From Clostridiaceae bacterium (lineage in GTDB: Bacteria; Bacillota; Clostridia; Oscillospirales; Acutalibacteraceae), in NCBI GenBank assembly GCA_016280595.1, contig JAEEHB010000050.1, forward strand, positions 1 through 59,103: a stretch of 59,103 nucleotides of DNA, in the 5' to 3' direction. Position numbers and translations under genes: made by a program. This document shows, in pieces, positions 1-7,882 of this stretch (position 1 is the first letter of the stretch; each line of letters starts with the position of its first letter). The notes beneath the pieces were generated by a model that had not been told where the DNA came from, did no database searches, and was given only the letters and a program-made list of their open reading frames with translations.

Positions 1-150
1 ATGAAATTTGTGCATATTTGCAGGTTTTGACGACGAGGAATACTTGGCTGTATTCCGAGGAGGAAACCCTGCATAAGATGTGCAAAGGTCGCTCTTTGAG
101 GCATTACTGTTTTATGACCCTCCGCCCTTCACACAGCCCGTTTTGTTTTA
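1..150 (+). ncRNA. Candidate structured RNA, 5' end cut by window edge
   Basis: No convincing protein lies here, but the + strand folds compactly. A perfect 7-bp hairpin (GGAATAC 37-43, loop TTGGCT, GTATTCC 50-56) sits inside an outer helix TGCAGG 19-24 with CCTGCA 68-73. A second hairpin pairs CAAAG 83-87 with CTTTG 94-98. GGAGG 59-63 could pair with CCTCC 119-123 as a long-range contact. A U-rich stretch near 141-150 precedes the convergent CDF gene. I infer a non-coding RNA of a large conserved Firmicute type. The raiA motif is one possibility, but this is recollection and not a match I can prove. Confidence 0.4.
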
Positions 151-1245
151 TCATAAGTCGAGGTCGAGAGTCATCTTCACTTCCCAGTCGGGGAAAGCCT
201 CTTTTACCTGCGAAAGAATCTCCGTAAACACGGCTTCCCTGTCTTCAAGTTCAAAGTCAAGTATCACGTCAACGCTCAGGGTTTTCTCCTGCTCGTTTGC
301 GTAGTAGCCGTGTATCTGCAAAACGCCGTCGTGCCTAGAAATGATGCGGTAAACCTCCGTGCGCATTTCATCGTGACCTTCGCCGAATGAATAGATGCCT
401 ATGCCTGCCATAATAATGCCGTGAGCGTCATAAACCTTTTCGGCAATTCTGCGCTCGAGCAGGTCAATCTCTTTGGCTGTAAGCGTTTCGGGTATCTCAA
501 TATGTACCGAGCCGACAAACATGTCGGGGCCGTAACTGTGAAGAAGCAGGTCATACGCGCCTTTTACATCCGGCTCGGAGCAGATTGTGGCTTTGATTTC
601 GTCGGTAAGTTCCTTTTCCGCTCTTTTGCCCACAACGTCGTCAACAGCCTCGAGCATAAGTTCAATACCGCTCTTTATAATGAAAGCCGAAATGATGATG
701 CCGACATATGCCTCGAGGTTGATGTGAAACACCATAAAGATAACGGCGGAAATAAGCACCGACGCGGAGAGTATGGCGTCATAAAGAGCGTCCTTGCCTG
801 AGGCGATAAGCGAGCCGGAATTAACTTTGTTGCCCGTGCGCTTGAAATAAAGCCCTATCGCGATTTTCACCACTATAGCCGCCGCGATTACAATAAGCGT
901 GACCGCAGAATAATCCGCCTGTGCCGGGTGGATTATTTTTTTGACCGATTCCACGCCCGCGGTAATACCCGCATACAGAATGATAGCCGCTATGAGCATT
1001 GTGCTCAGGTATTCTATTCTGCCGTGCCCGAGCGGATGCTTTTTGTCGGGCCTTCTGCCCGCGAGTTTGGTGCCGGCTATCGTGATAACCGATGAGAGCG
1101 CGTCCGTCAGATTGTTGACGGCATCGAGCACAACGGTAAACGCGTTTGCTATAAGGCCTACTGCAATTTTGAATGCGCCGAGCATTATATTGGCTATGAT
1201 GCCGATAATGCTTGTGCGCACTATTACTTTGTCTCTGCTTTCCAT
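151..1245 (-). CDS. Cation diffusion facilitator transporter, probably Mn(II) efflux
   Basis: A 364-residue CDF-family cation/proton antiporter of the cytoplasmic membrane. It has the six-helix transmembrane half, the family motif HPLGHGR near residue 70 and a cytoplasmic C-terminal domain. Metal site residues read N-x3-D in helix 2 (DAVNNLTD) and D-x3-D in helix 5 (KDALYDA). This is the pattern known for manganese exporters such as MntE, whereas zinc exporters have His. The start chosen is MESRDK, whose ATG shares one base with the TAA stop of the preceding gene (TAATG) and follows an AGGAG. A longer in-frame start 14 codons upstream would overlap that gene. Mn specificity is inferred from the motif. 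Confidence 0.9.
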   Translation of the reverse strand: MESRDKVIVRTSIIGIIANIMLGAFKIAVGLIANAFTVVLDAVNNLTDALSSVITIAGTKLAGRRPDKKHPLGHGRIEYLSTMLIAAIILYAGITAGVESVKKIIHPAQADYSAVTLIVIAAAIVVKIAIGLYFKRTGNKVNSGSLIASGKDALYDAILSASVLISAVIFMVFHINLEAYVGIIISAFIIKSGIELMLEAVDDVVGKRAEKELTDEIKATICSEPDVKGAYDLLLHSYGPDMFVGSVHIEIPETLTAKEIDLLERRIAEKVYDAHGIIMAGIGIYSFGEGHDEMRTEVYRIISRHDGVLQIHGYYANEQEKTLSVDVILDFELEDREAVFTEILSQVKEAFPDWEVKMTLDLDL

Positions 1246-1760
1246 TACTCCTGTTTGCCTCTTTCTTTCATTACTTCGCGCCCGCATTTGCCCGAAATGT
1301 GCTCCGCAGTGATTTCAACACAGCAGAGTTTTCCTTTTGCAAGGTACTCTTCGGTCTCCGCTATGCAGTCCTCTTCATAATCCGCCGAATACTTTTTGCC
1401 GATATCGAGTGCGATTTTTCTGAGCGACGCTTCGTCTTCGATTATCTTCGCTCTGCCGAAAACAATGACGCTGATATAGGCTGTGGTCCGTTTTTCGCTG
1501 ATGACATCGTCCTGCGCGATAACGCAGAATGAGACTTTGTCGCAGCGGCGGATTGCGTCAATCTTATGCCCCTGCTTTGCGCAGTGAAAGGTAATCTTAC
1601 CATCCGAGTAACAGTAATTTACGGGCACGCCGTAAGGATATCCTCCGTCTCCGCACAGGGAAAGTACCCCGCAGGAGGCAGAGGAAAGAATCTCTTCGCA
1701 TTCCGCCGGGCTCAGCGCCTGCGCGGCGCGGCGAAGCAGCCTGAATTTATCCGTATTCAA
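1245..1760 (-). CDS. Pyridoxamine 5'-phosphate oxidase-like flavoprotein (NimA-related)
   Basis: A 171-residue split-beta-barrel flavin-binding protein of the NimA/PNPOx-like family. Such proteins bind FMN or heme, and some reduce nitro compounds. The core runs from about residue 17 (LSPAECEEILSSASCGVLSL) through YPYGVPVNY, FHCAKQGHKIDAIRRC and VSFCV, the usual order in the family. It starts two bases after the rubrerythrin stop and its stop overlaps the CDF start, so it sits in the same operon as rubrerythrin and the old-yellow enzyme. A redox or detoxification role fits this context, but the substrate is unknown. Confidence 0.85.
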   Translation of the reverse strand: MNTDKFRLLRRAAQALSPAECEEILSSASCGVLSLCGDGGYPYGVPVNYCYSDGKITFHCAKQGHKIDAIRRCDKVSFCVIAQDDVISEKRTTAYISVIVFGRAKIIEDEASLRKIALDIGKKYSADYEEDCIAETEEYLAKGKLCCVEITAEHISGKCGREVMKERGKQE

Positions 1761-1761
1761 C

Positions 1762-2307
1762 TTAATAGTTTTCCGCGTTTATTTCAAAGAAACTCTGCGG
1801 ATGGTCGCACACGGGGCAGATATCGGGAGCCTGCGTGCCCACAACGATGTGACCGCAGTTGCGGCATTCCCAGATTTTGACTTCGCTCTTTTTGAAAACT
1901 TCCTGCATTTCAATGTTTTTAAGCAGGGCGCGGTATCTTTCTTCGTGATGCTTTTCGATGGCGGCAACCGCTCTGAATTTCTTTGCGAGCTCGGGGAAAC
2001 CCTCCTGCTCGGCGGTAACGGCGAAGCCTTCATACATATCGGTCCACTCGAAGTTTTCTCCGTCCGCGGCGGCGGCAAGGTTGTCTTCGGTGGTGCCTAT
2101 GCCCGCAAGTTCCTTGAACCAGATTTTCGCGTGCTCTTTTTCATTGTCCGCTGTTTTCAGGAAGAGAGCGGCAATCTGCTCAAAGCCGTCTTTCTTTGCT
2201 TTTGAAGCGAAATATGTGTATTTGTTTCTTGCCTGTGATTCGCCGGCAAAAGCCGCTTCGAGATTCTTTTCGGTCTGCGTGCCTGCGTACTTTGTTTTAC
2301 CTGACAT
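1762..2307 (-). CDS. rbr: Rubrerythrin
   Basis: A 181-residue rubrerythrin, a non-heme di-iron peroxidase of anaerobes that reduces hydrogen peroxide. The N-terminal four-helix bundle carries the two ferritin-like Glu/His motifs (GESQARNKY near residue 20, [10 protein letters not shown] near 55, then EQEGF and EKHHEERY). The C-terminal rubredoxin-like domain shows CRNC near 148 and CPVC near 165, with the typical closing FFEI. Length is usual for the family. It lies 16 bases after the flavin oxidoreductase gene and just before the NimA-like gene, consistent with an oxidative-stress operon. Confidence 0.97.
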   Translation of the reverse strand: MSGKTKYAGTQTEKNLEAAFAGESQARNKYTYFASKAKKDGFEQIAALFLKTADNEKEHAKIWFKELAGIGTTEDNLAAAADGENFEWTDMYEGFAVTAEQEGFPELAKKFRAVAAIEKHHEERYRALLKNIEMQEVFKKSEVKIWECRNCGHIVVGTQAPDICPVCDHPQSFFEINAENY

Positions 2308-2323
2308 TTTCTTTTCTCCTTTG

Positions 2324-4396
2324 TTATTTTATACTCATTGCCGCGCGGTAAGCATCGTGATTTGCTTTGCCGATGTTTCCGCCTTTGTTTGCGTCTCCGG
2401 CGACAACTGTGTTTACTGTAATATTCTGCATCGCGTCAAGCAGCGATCTTTCCGGCCTCACTCCTACGGCGAGCACGACGGCATCGCAAGATATTTTTTC
2501 CGCTTTGCCGTTTTTTGTGACCGTAATCTCGTCTGCCGCTATTTCGCTGAGCGCGGTGGATGTATAAATCTTGACTCCGAGCGGCTCAAGGCGTGAGAGC
2601 GAGTCATCCGTGTGCTGGAACCAGCCCTTGGGAGCGACTGAATCCGCCGCCTCGATGATAAAGACTTCCTTGCCTTCGAGCGCGAGATACTCCGCTGTTT
2701 CAAGGCCCGTGAGTCCGCTGCCTACAACGGCGACTTTTTTGCCCTCAATCTTTTTCCTGCCGAGAAGAATGTCCGGCGGGGTGAATACGTTATCCGCATC
2801 TGCTCCCTTGATTGAGCGCGGCACAACGGGCACGGAGCCGGTCGCAAGCACTATCGCATAAGGCGAAAGCGCCCTGACGGTTTCTTCGTCGGCTGGAGTG
2901 CCGAACATAAATTTGACGCCGAGTTTTTTCGCCTCTGTCATAAGGTCCTCAATGCACCAGTAAAGTTTGTCTTTGAGGTGACCCGATGCGGCGGCGATAA
3001 CCTGACCGCCCGCTTTTTCGCCTTTTTCAATCACGGTAACGGCAAAACCTCTTCTCGCGAGAGTGACTGCGGCAGTGAGACCCGCGGGGCCCGCTCCGAT
3101 AACGGCAACCGGTCTTCCGTTTCCGTCCTGGGGGGGATTGAAATATTCTTTTTCACAGCCCACGCCCATATTAAGAGCGCACTCGCCGGGCTGACCGACA
3201 CCTGCGTTGTTAATGAAGGATTCAATGCAGTAAAGACAGCCTATACAGCGGCGTATGTCTTCGGGGTGACCCTCTTTCGCTTTTTTTGCGAGGTGCGGGT
3301 CACAGATGAAACTTCTTGCGGAGCCGACCATATCCTGACAGCCTTCGCGAAGCTGTCTTTCAGCCTGCTCGGGTGAGCGGATAAAGTTTGCCGCGATAAC
3401 GGGGATTGAAACCGCTTCCTTAACCGCCTTTGCGAGGTAGGCTCTCCAGCCGGGCTCAAACGAGGTGGGCTCGAGCCAATAATTGTAGTTATCGTAACAA
3501 GCGGAAGAAACATCAATCGCGTCAACGCCGAGTTTTTCAAGGCTCTTCGCGATTTCAACGCCCTCTTTAAGGGTGTAGCCTTTGCCGGGCTTTCCGTTTT
3601 CGGCATACATTTCATCTGCCGTAAGGCGGACTATCAGAGGATAATCCTTGCCGCATTTTTCCTTGATGCCCGTAATGATTTCCGAAATAAATCTCAGGCG
3701 GTTTTCAAAACTGCCGCCGTATTTGTCCGTTCTCTTGTTTGTGTTGGGGCTTAAGAACTGATGAAGAATATAGCCGTGAGTGGCGTGAAGTTCAACGGCG
3801 TCAACATCCGCTTTTTTGCATCTTACCGCCGCCTCGATGAAATCGTTTATAAGCGCCTTTACCTCTTTTTTGCTCATGGCGTGAATTCTTGTCGCGCCGT
3901 GTGCCGAAAGCTCACAGTCCGACGGTGCCTGAAGCGAGAAGCAGATTTTCTTCTGCTCAAGGCCGAGAAGCACGGGCGTGGTTTTGAAGAGGAGATTCGG
4001 CAGTTTCGGGAATTTTTCGGTGAGAGGGATAATCATGGGCAGGGTATTTATTGAACTCGCGTAGCCCTGCCTGCCCGGATGATGCAGCTGGATGCAGAGT
4101 TTCGCCCCGCAGTTATGAATTCTGCGCACCATTTCCCTCATGGGCTCAATATGCCTGTCGCTGCTCATTGAAAGCTGAGTGAATGTAGAGGCGGCGCCCT
4201 TGTCGTTTACCCTGCATATGCCGGGGATGATGAGACCGACTTCGCCTTTTGCCCTCTCCTCATAGTATTCAATCATTCTTTCGGTAGGGCAGCCGTTAAT
4301 CTGACCGAGACTCATCTCGGCTGCATTCATCACGATGCGGTTTTTTATTTCAAGATTTCCGATTTTAACCGGGGAAAAAAGCATATCGTAACTCAT
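2324..4396 (-). CDS. NADH:flavin oxidoreductase / 2,4-dienoyl-CoA reductase family (old yellow enzyme plus FAD domain)
   Basis: A 690-residue multidomain ene-reductase. Residues 1 to about 370 form the FMN-binding TIM barrel of the old yellow enzyme family ([36 protein letters not shown]). A 4Fe-4S site follows near 387 (CIGCLYC, then CALN). Two dinucleotide-binding folds come next: [10 protein letters not shown] for FAD and [13 protein letters not shown] for NAD(P)H. Relatives are FadH, 2-enoate reductase, trimethylamine dehydrogenase and BaiCD/BaiH. Cys spacing is C-x2-C-x2-C with the fourth Cys 15 residues on, closer to trimethylamine dehydrogenase than to FadH. The substrate, probably an enoate or enone, cannot be told. 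Its start overlaps the SDR stop by 4 bases. Confidence 0.9.
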   Translation of the reverse strand: MSYDMLFSPVKIGNLEIKNRIVMNAAEMSLGQINGCPTERMIEYYEERAKGEVGLIIPGICRVNDKGAASTFTQLSMSSDRHIEPMREMVRRIHNCGAKLCIQLHHPGRQGYASSINTLPMIIPLTEKFPKLPNLLFKTTPVLLGLEQKKICFSLQAPSDCELSAHGATRIHAMSKKEVKALINDFIEAAVRCKKADVDAVELHATHGYILHQFLSPNTNKRTDKYGGSFENRLRFISEIITGIKEKCGKDYPLIVRLTADEMYAENGKPGKGYTLKEGVEIAKSLEKLGVDAIDVSSACYDNYNYWLEPTSFEPGWRAYLAKAVKEAVSIPVIAANFIRSPEQAERQLREGCQDMVGSARSFICDPHLAKKAKEGHPEDIRRCIGCLYCIESFINNAGVGQPGECALNMGVGCEKEYFNPPQDGNGRPVAVIGAGPAGLTAAVTLARRGFAVTVIEKGEKAGGQVIAAASGHLKDKLYWCIEDLMTEAKKLGVKFMFGTPADEETVRALSPYAIVLATGSVPVVPRSIKGADADNVFTPPDILLGRKKIEGKKVAVVGSGLTGLETAEYLALEGKEVFIIEAADSVAPKGWFQHTDDSLSRLEPLGVKIYTSTALSEIAADEITVTKNGKAEKISCDAVVLAVGVRPERSLLDAMQNITVNTVVAGDANKGGNIGKANHDAYRAAMSIK

Positions 4397-5196
4397 TTGT
4401 TTTCATCCCTGTACTTTTTTATTTCTTCCTTGAAGCGTTTAAGTTTTTCCTGCTCAAGTTTCCAGTATATTGTGCGCACGGGAGGCGCAACGCCCATAAG
4501 CACCTTTGAAAGGGCAAACAGCGGACTCGGCGAACAAAACTTCTTGCCCTTTTCGAGCGCGGCAACCATTTTTCTTGCGACCACATCGGGCTGCTGCACG
4601 GGGAAGGGCTTTTCAAACTTGTAGGGTGAAGCTACATTGAAGAAGTTGGTGTCCGTTGCCACGGGGTAGAGGCAGGTGAGTTTAAGCGAATTGGGCATCT
4701 CAAGGCGGATTGCCTGCTGGAAGCCGTGAAGCGCGAATTTTGTGGCGGAATAGAGGGCGTAGCCGGGCATAGCCATCTGACCTATTGCCGACACGGTATA
4801 GGCGAGGTGTCCCTCCCTGCCGTCAAGATGATGAAGGTACTTTGCGTATGTATATATAGGTGAAATTGTATTCGTTTCAAAAATTTTAAGGATTCTCTCC
4901 CAGTTTGTGTAGTTGAATTCCTCATAATAGGGGAAGCCTGCGTTGGCGTAAAAGAGGTCTATCTTGCGCCCTTCGAAAACTTTGTTCGCCTCTTCAAATA
5001 AAGAGTCTACTCCTTCGCGGGAGCTTACGTCGCAGGTAAAGGGTATGACATTGTCGGCAAAGGAAGCAAGTTTTTCCTCCGCGTGGCGGGAAACGGCGAG
5101 GATGAGATTTGATTTTTCGGCGCTGAGGAGTTTGAGCACTTCGTAGCCTATGCCGCTTGACGCGCCGGTGAGAACGATGGTCTTATTGCTTATCAT
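4393..5196 (-). CDS. Short-chain dehydrogenase/reductase
   Basis: A 267-residue NAD(P)-dependent SDR. It shows the cofactor motif TGASSGIG near residue 9, a NAG-type motif (YANAGFPYY) near 85, and the catalytic YSATK with the upstream Ser of TVSAIGQM. The C-terminal extension is basic. The chosen start MISNKTIV has AGGAG 8 bases upstream. A longer frame begins inside an intrinsic terminator hairpin and is rejected. Its stop overlaps the start of the flavin oxidoreductase (ATGA), so the two enzymes are translationally coupled and may act in sequence on a carbonyl/ene substrate. That coupling in function is inference. Confidence 0.9.
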   Translation of the reverse strand: MISNKTIVLTGASSGIGYEVLKLLSAEKSNLILAVSRHAEEKLASFADNVIPFTCDVSSREGVDSLFEEANKVFEGRKIDLFYANAGFPYYEEFNYTNWERILKIFETNTISPIYTYAKYLHHLDGREGHLAYTVSAIGQMAMPGYALYSATKFALHGFQQAIRLEMPNSLKLTCLYPVATDTNFFNVASPYKFEKPFPVQQPDVVARKMVAALEKGKKFCSPSPLFALSKVLMGVAPPVRTIYWKLEQEKLKRFKEEIKKYRDENK

Positions 5197-5211
5197 GGTT
5201 TTTCTCCTTGT

Positions 5212-5241
5212 AACAAAAGGCTCTGCCAAAGCGGCAAAGCC
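5212..5241 (-). terminator. Intrinsic terminator between yegP-like gene and SDR gene
   Basis: On the minus strand a 9-bp stem with one G-U pair (GGCTTTGCC, loop GCTTT, GGCAGAGCC) is followed by TTTTGTTA. It ends only about 16 bases before the SDR ATG at 5196, leaving no room for a separate SDR promoter. Downstream genes therefore depend on read-through. Confidence 0.85.
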
Positions 5242-5265
5242 CTCTGCGTTTTGATAGTGTTTTGC

Positions 5266-5634
5266 TTATTTCGCTTTTACAACGGGTGACTCGGGTGCAT
5301 TCTTCTTGACGCTGGCAATACCGTTGTTGCAGCTCTTCTTGGTCTTGTAGCCTTCGCCGGTAGCGATAATCTGACCGTTGCGTGCTTTCAGGCGGAATCT
5401 GAATTCGCCCTTCTTGTCAACATAGATTTCGTATTTGGGATTCTTGAGTTTTGCGTATCCCTCTACGGTCTGGTCCTCGATTTCGCTTGCGCAGTTGGCG
5501 CGTACGCTCTCAATGCCGTTAAGGCAGGATTTTTCGGATGCGTATACTTCGCTGGTCGCGATGATTTCTCCGTTGCCTGCTTTAAGGTTGAACTTTACGC
5601 CGGATTTGACTGCTTTGATTTCAAATTTGCCCAT
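5266..5634 (-). CDS. YegP-family protein, two DUF1508 repeats
   Basis: A 122-residue protein made of two DUF1508/YegP repeats, at about residues 3-52 and 58-110. Each has the pattern F-x-F-x-L-K-A-x-N-G-(E/Q)-I-I-A-T followed by a KSC-x-NGI helix. This small domain is widespread in bacteria, has a two-stranded swapped fold and no established biochemical role. The gene has its own strong promoter at 5697-5725, a leader hairpin at about 5662-5684, an AGGAGG ribosome binding site and a terminator right after it, so much of its transcript is probably monocistronic and abundant. Confidence 0.92.
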   Translation of the reverse strand: MGKFEIKAVKSGVKFNLKAGNGEIIATSEVYASEKSCLNGIESVRANCASEIEDQTVEGYAKLKNPKYEIYVDKKGEFRFRLKARNGQIIATGEGYKTKKSCNNGIASVKKNAPESPVVKAK

Positions 5635-5696
5635 TATTTCTGCCTCCTCTTTATTTTCAGGGTGCGGCCCTGTGCCGCCCCTTAATCCCTAATTAG

Positions 5697-5725
5697 AATA
5701 TAGCACTATAAAATAATTATGTCAA
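5697..5725 (-). promoter_or_regulatory. Sigma-A promoter of the YegP-like gene
   Basis: Minus strand TTGACA (5720-5725), 17-bp spacer, TATATT (5697-5702). This is a near-consensus match about 60 bases upstream of the ATG at 5634. A GC-rich hairpin (GCGGC, loop ACAGG, GCCGC) lies in the leader. Confidence 0.85.
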
Positions 5726-5736
5726 ATAAAATAAGG

Positions 5737-6690
5737 TTACCGGTCCTTGTATTGGTAGCATCTGACATAATCGACCGTCATTGAGGCGGGAAGGTCGGTG
5801 TTTCTCCCGACCTTTTCGTCAACTCCGATTGATATTATGAGATACAGCGGCACCTCGCATACGCCGCCGAAACTTGTGCGCGCTGTTTCAACGCCGTTGA
5901 TATAGAAAATGTATTCATCTTCGTTCCATTCAACGCCGTATGTGTTGAATTCGTTGTAGGGGTCATTCGCGTAGAAACTGCCCTGCTGCTCTTTTTTGTG
6001 CGCGTCGCCGTAGGCGTCAACGTGAATTGTCTGATAGACAGAGCCGAAATCGGGGCTGTTCGGATTATAGTCGGTCACGGTTTCAAATACATCTATCTCC
6101 GCTCCGCTCACCCCTCCGTCGGTGTCATCCGCCCACATACCGTCCGTGAGCAGCCAGAAGGCGGGGTTGAGCCCCGCGCCCTTGGGCAGAATACAGCGGA
6201 TTTCGAAGTAGCCGTATAACTGCTCGTATCCGGTGTGGTCGCCCGAATAGTTTTTGGCGGGATTTGTTTCCATGCCGTAGGAGTAGTAGCCCGCGCCCTT
6301 CGGTCCGTCTTCTTTGTATTCCACAGTGAGTTTAAGGCAGCCGTCATCGGTGAAACTCACCTGGTCGCGATTCCACCACGCGGTATCACGCTTTTGTGTG
6401 TCGTTTGCGCCGTAAACATAGTGCCCCTGCCATACGGTGGTATCAAATCCGTTTTCAAACTCATCCTCCCAGACGAGGTCAAAGCGGCTCATATCAATGG
6501 AATCTTTGTAGGGCGTTACGGGCGTATCGAAAGCGAAGGCGCCGAAAAGCTGAAATACAGCCGTGAAAAGCGCCGCCGCGCGTTTTAAGTCAAACGAGAA
6601 AAATGCTTTGAACAGCAAGCCTGTTGCGGAAAACATATCGCCGAGTGAATTTATCTGCCTGGTTGCGAAAAGAGAAAGAACTTTATTCAC
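5737..6690 (-). CDS. Glycoside hydrolase family 16 (beta-glucanase/laminarinase-like)
   Basis: A 317-residue GH16 endo-beta-glucanase-type enzyme. The catalytic domain starts near residue 72 (FDLVWEDEFENGFD) and carries the retaining signature E-I-D-V-F-E near residue 204, where the first Glu is the nucleophile and the last the acid/base. Typical strands include AFWLL and YGVEWNEDEYIFYING. The N-terminal 60 residues have no ordinary signal peptide. A hydrophobic stretch around 38-55 (ALFTAVFQLFGAFAF) could act as an internal signal or membrane anchor. Probable substrates are beta-1,3 or mixed-linkage glucans, and the exact one cannot be read from sequence. The gene is 29 bases after the acetyltransferase gene. 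Confidence 0.93.
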   Translation of the reverse strand: MNKVLSLFATRQINSLGDMFSATGLLFKAFFSFDLKRAAALFTAVFQLFGAFAFDTPVTPYKDSIDMSRFDLVWEDEFENGFDTTVWQGHYVYGANDTQKRDTAWWNRDQVSFTDDGCLKLTVEYKEDGPKGAGYYSYGMETNPAKNYSGDHTGYEQLYGYFEIRCILPKGAGLNPAFWLLTDGMWADDTDGGVSGAEIDVFETVTDYNPNSPDFGSVYQTIHVDAYGDAHKKEQQGSFYANDPYNEFNTYGVEWNEDEYIFYINGVETARTSFGGVCEVPLYLIISIGVDEKVGRNTDLPASMTVDYVRCYQYKDR

Positions 6691-6719
6691 GCTCTCATCC
6701 TCCTTTGCGTACTGTAAAA

Positions 6720-7880
6720 TCAGACGTTATCCTGTGAAAAGAAGAAGAAATCAACGGGGAACCAGCCGGCGGCGCAGGCGGGCATTTCTCTGCGCTTGCC
6801 GCCGTAAGTGCTCGCGATAACCCTTATCGCTTCAATGTGGTCAAGTTCAACATCGGGCTTTTCGTCTGTGTCTTCAACGGTAACCTGAGTTCCCCTGACC
6901 GTTATCTTTAACTGCTCGTCTTTCTTGTATCCGTGAATAAGAAGCACTGCGCTTCCTTCACCTAAGTTTACCCTCTTTGCCTTGACGGAAAGGAAGGCGA
7001 GAATGAATTTTTTATAGTTGAGAATGTTGATCTGTTCGCTGTGAGTAAGTTCATATCCGTCGGAATTTGCACTCAGATAATCGCAGAGTTCTTTATCATA
7101 AAGCGGAATTGAGACTTCAATTTTATCCGCGCCCGTCGTATTAAGCACGCAGAGCGCAAGGTCAAGCGTATCTTCGGTTTTTACGGGCTTGAATTCCTGT
7201 ATTCCGCTTTCGCCCCTGCGGCAGAAGTAGCCCTTGAATTCATCGCCGTCAAAAACAGCATAGGGAATACAGTTCCATGAGCGCAGAATATCCTCGTAAT
7301 CCTCTTCGGGGCGGTTTACGTAAACGCCCGTTTCCTCGTGCAGGGCTTTTATCCGCCTTAGAATGTCCTTATCATCAGCGGTGATTTCCTTCGCCGTGTA
7401 GTTGTTGGTATAGCCGTCGCCTTTTAAATAACTGATTGTTCTTCTGTTAATCTCTGCGCAGAAGGAGATGCCTGCGGGCTCATAGCCGAAATGCTCGTAT
7501 CTCTGCCTCTGTCCGCCGAGCAGGGAAATGTCGGTACCATCGTTTTTCATCTGATCGAGCGTCATATTCATGCACTCAATCATATAGCCTTTGCCCCTTG
7601 CGTCCCTCGCTACCGCGACATTGCCTATGCCGCCGATTTTAATCGGGATGCCGCCCGCATTCATTGTCATGGGGAAAAGACCGACGGAGGCTTTTATGTC
7701 GCCGTCTTCCTTAATCATAAAATTGTTGTAAGCAGGCTCGTATTTATCTTTGTAAAGTTTCGGCAGAAGGCTGAGAAAATGAACTTCGGGATCTTCATCT
7801 CTGAAAAACACGTCGTCAAGCACTTCTATAAGTCTGCCGTTATCCGCGGCACAGCCTCTGCCTTTATATATCTCTTTCAT
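6720..7880 (-). CDS. Eis-like GNAT acetyltransferase
   Basis: A 386-residue N-acetyltransferase of the Eis-like (enhanced intracellular survival) architecture. It has an N-terminal GNAT domain with the acetyl-CoA loop around V-A-R-D-A-R-G-K-G-Y-M (about residues 90-100), a second GNAT-like half, and a C-terminal sterol-carrier-like domain ending in the free C-terminus that closes the active site in this family. Length matches the family (about 390-410). It starts two bases after the stop of the carboxypeptidase gene, so the two are co-transcribed. Mycobacterial Eis acetylates aminoglycosides, but the substrate here is unknown. Confidence 0.85.
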   Translation of the reverse strand: MKEIYKGRGCAADNGRLIEVLDDVFFRDEDPEVHFLSLLPKLYKDKYEPAYNNFMIKEDGDIKASVGLFPMTMNAGGIPIKIGGIGNVAVARDARGKGYMIECMNMTLDQMKNDGTDISLLGGQRQRYEHFGYEPAGISFCAEINRRTISYLKGDGYTNNYTAKEITADDKDILRRIKALHEETGVYVNRPEEDYEDILRSWNCIPYAVFDGDEFKGYFCRRGESGIQEFKPVKTEDTLDLALCVLNTTGADKIEVSIPLYDKELCDYLSANSDGYELTHSEQINILNYKKFILAFLSVKAKRVNLGEGSAVLLIHGYKKDEQLKITVRGTQVTVEDTDEKPDVELDHIEAIRVIASTYGGKRREMPACAAGWFPVDFFFFSQDNV

Positions 7881-7882
7881 AT

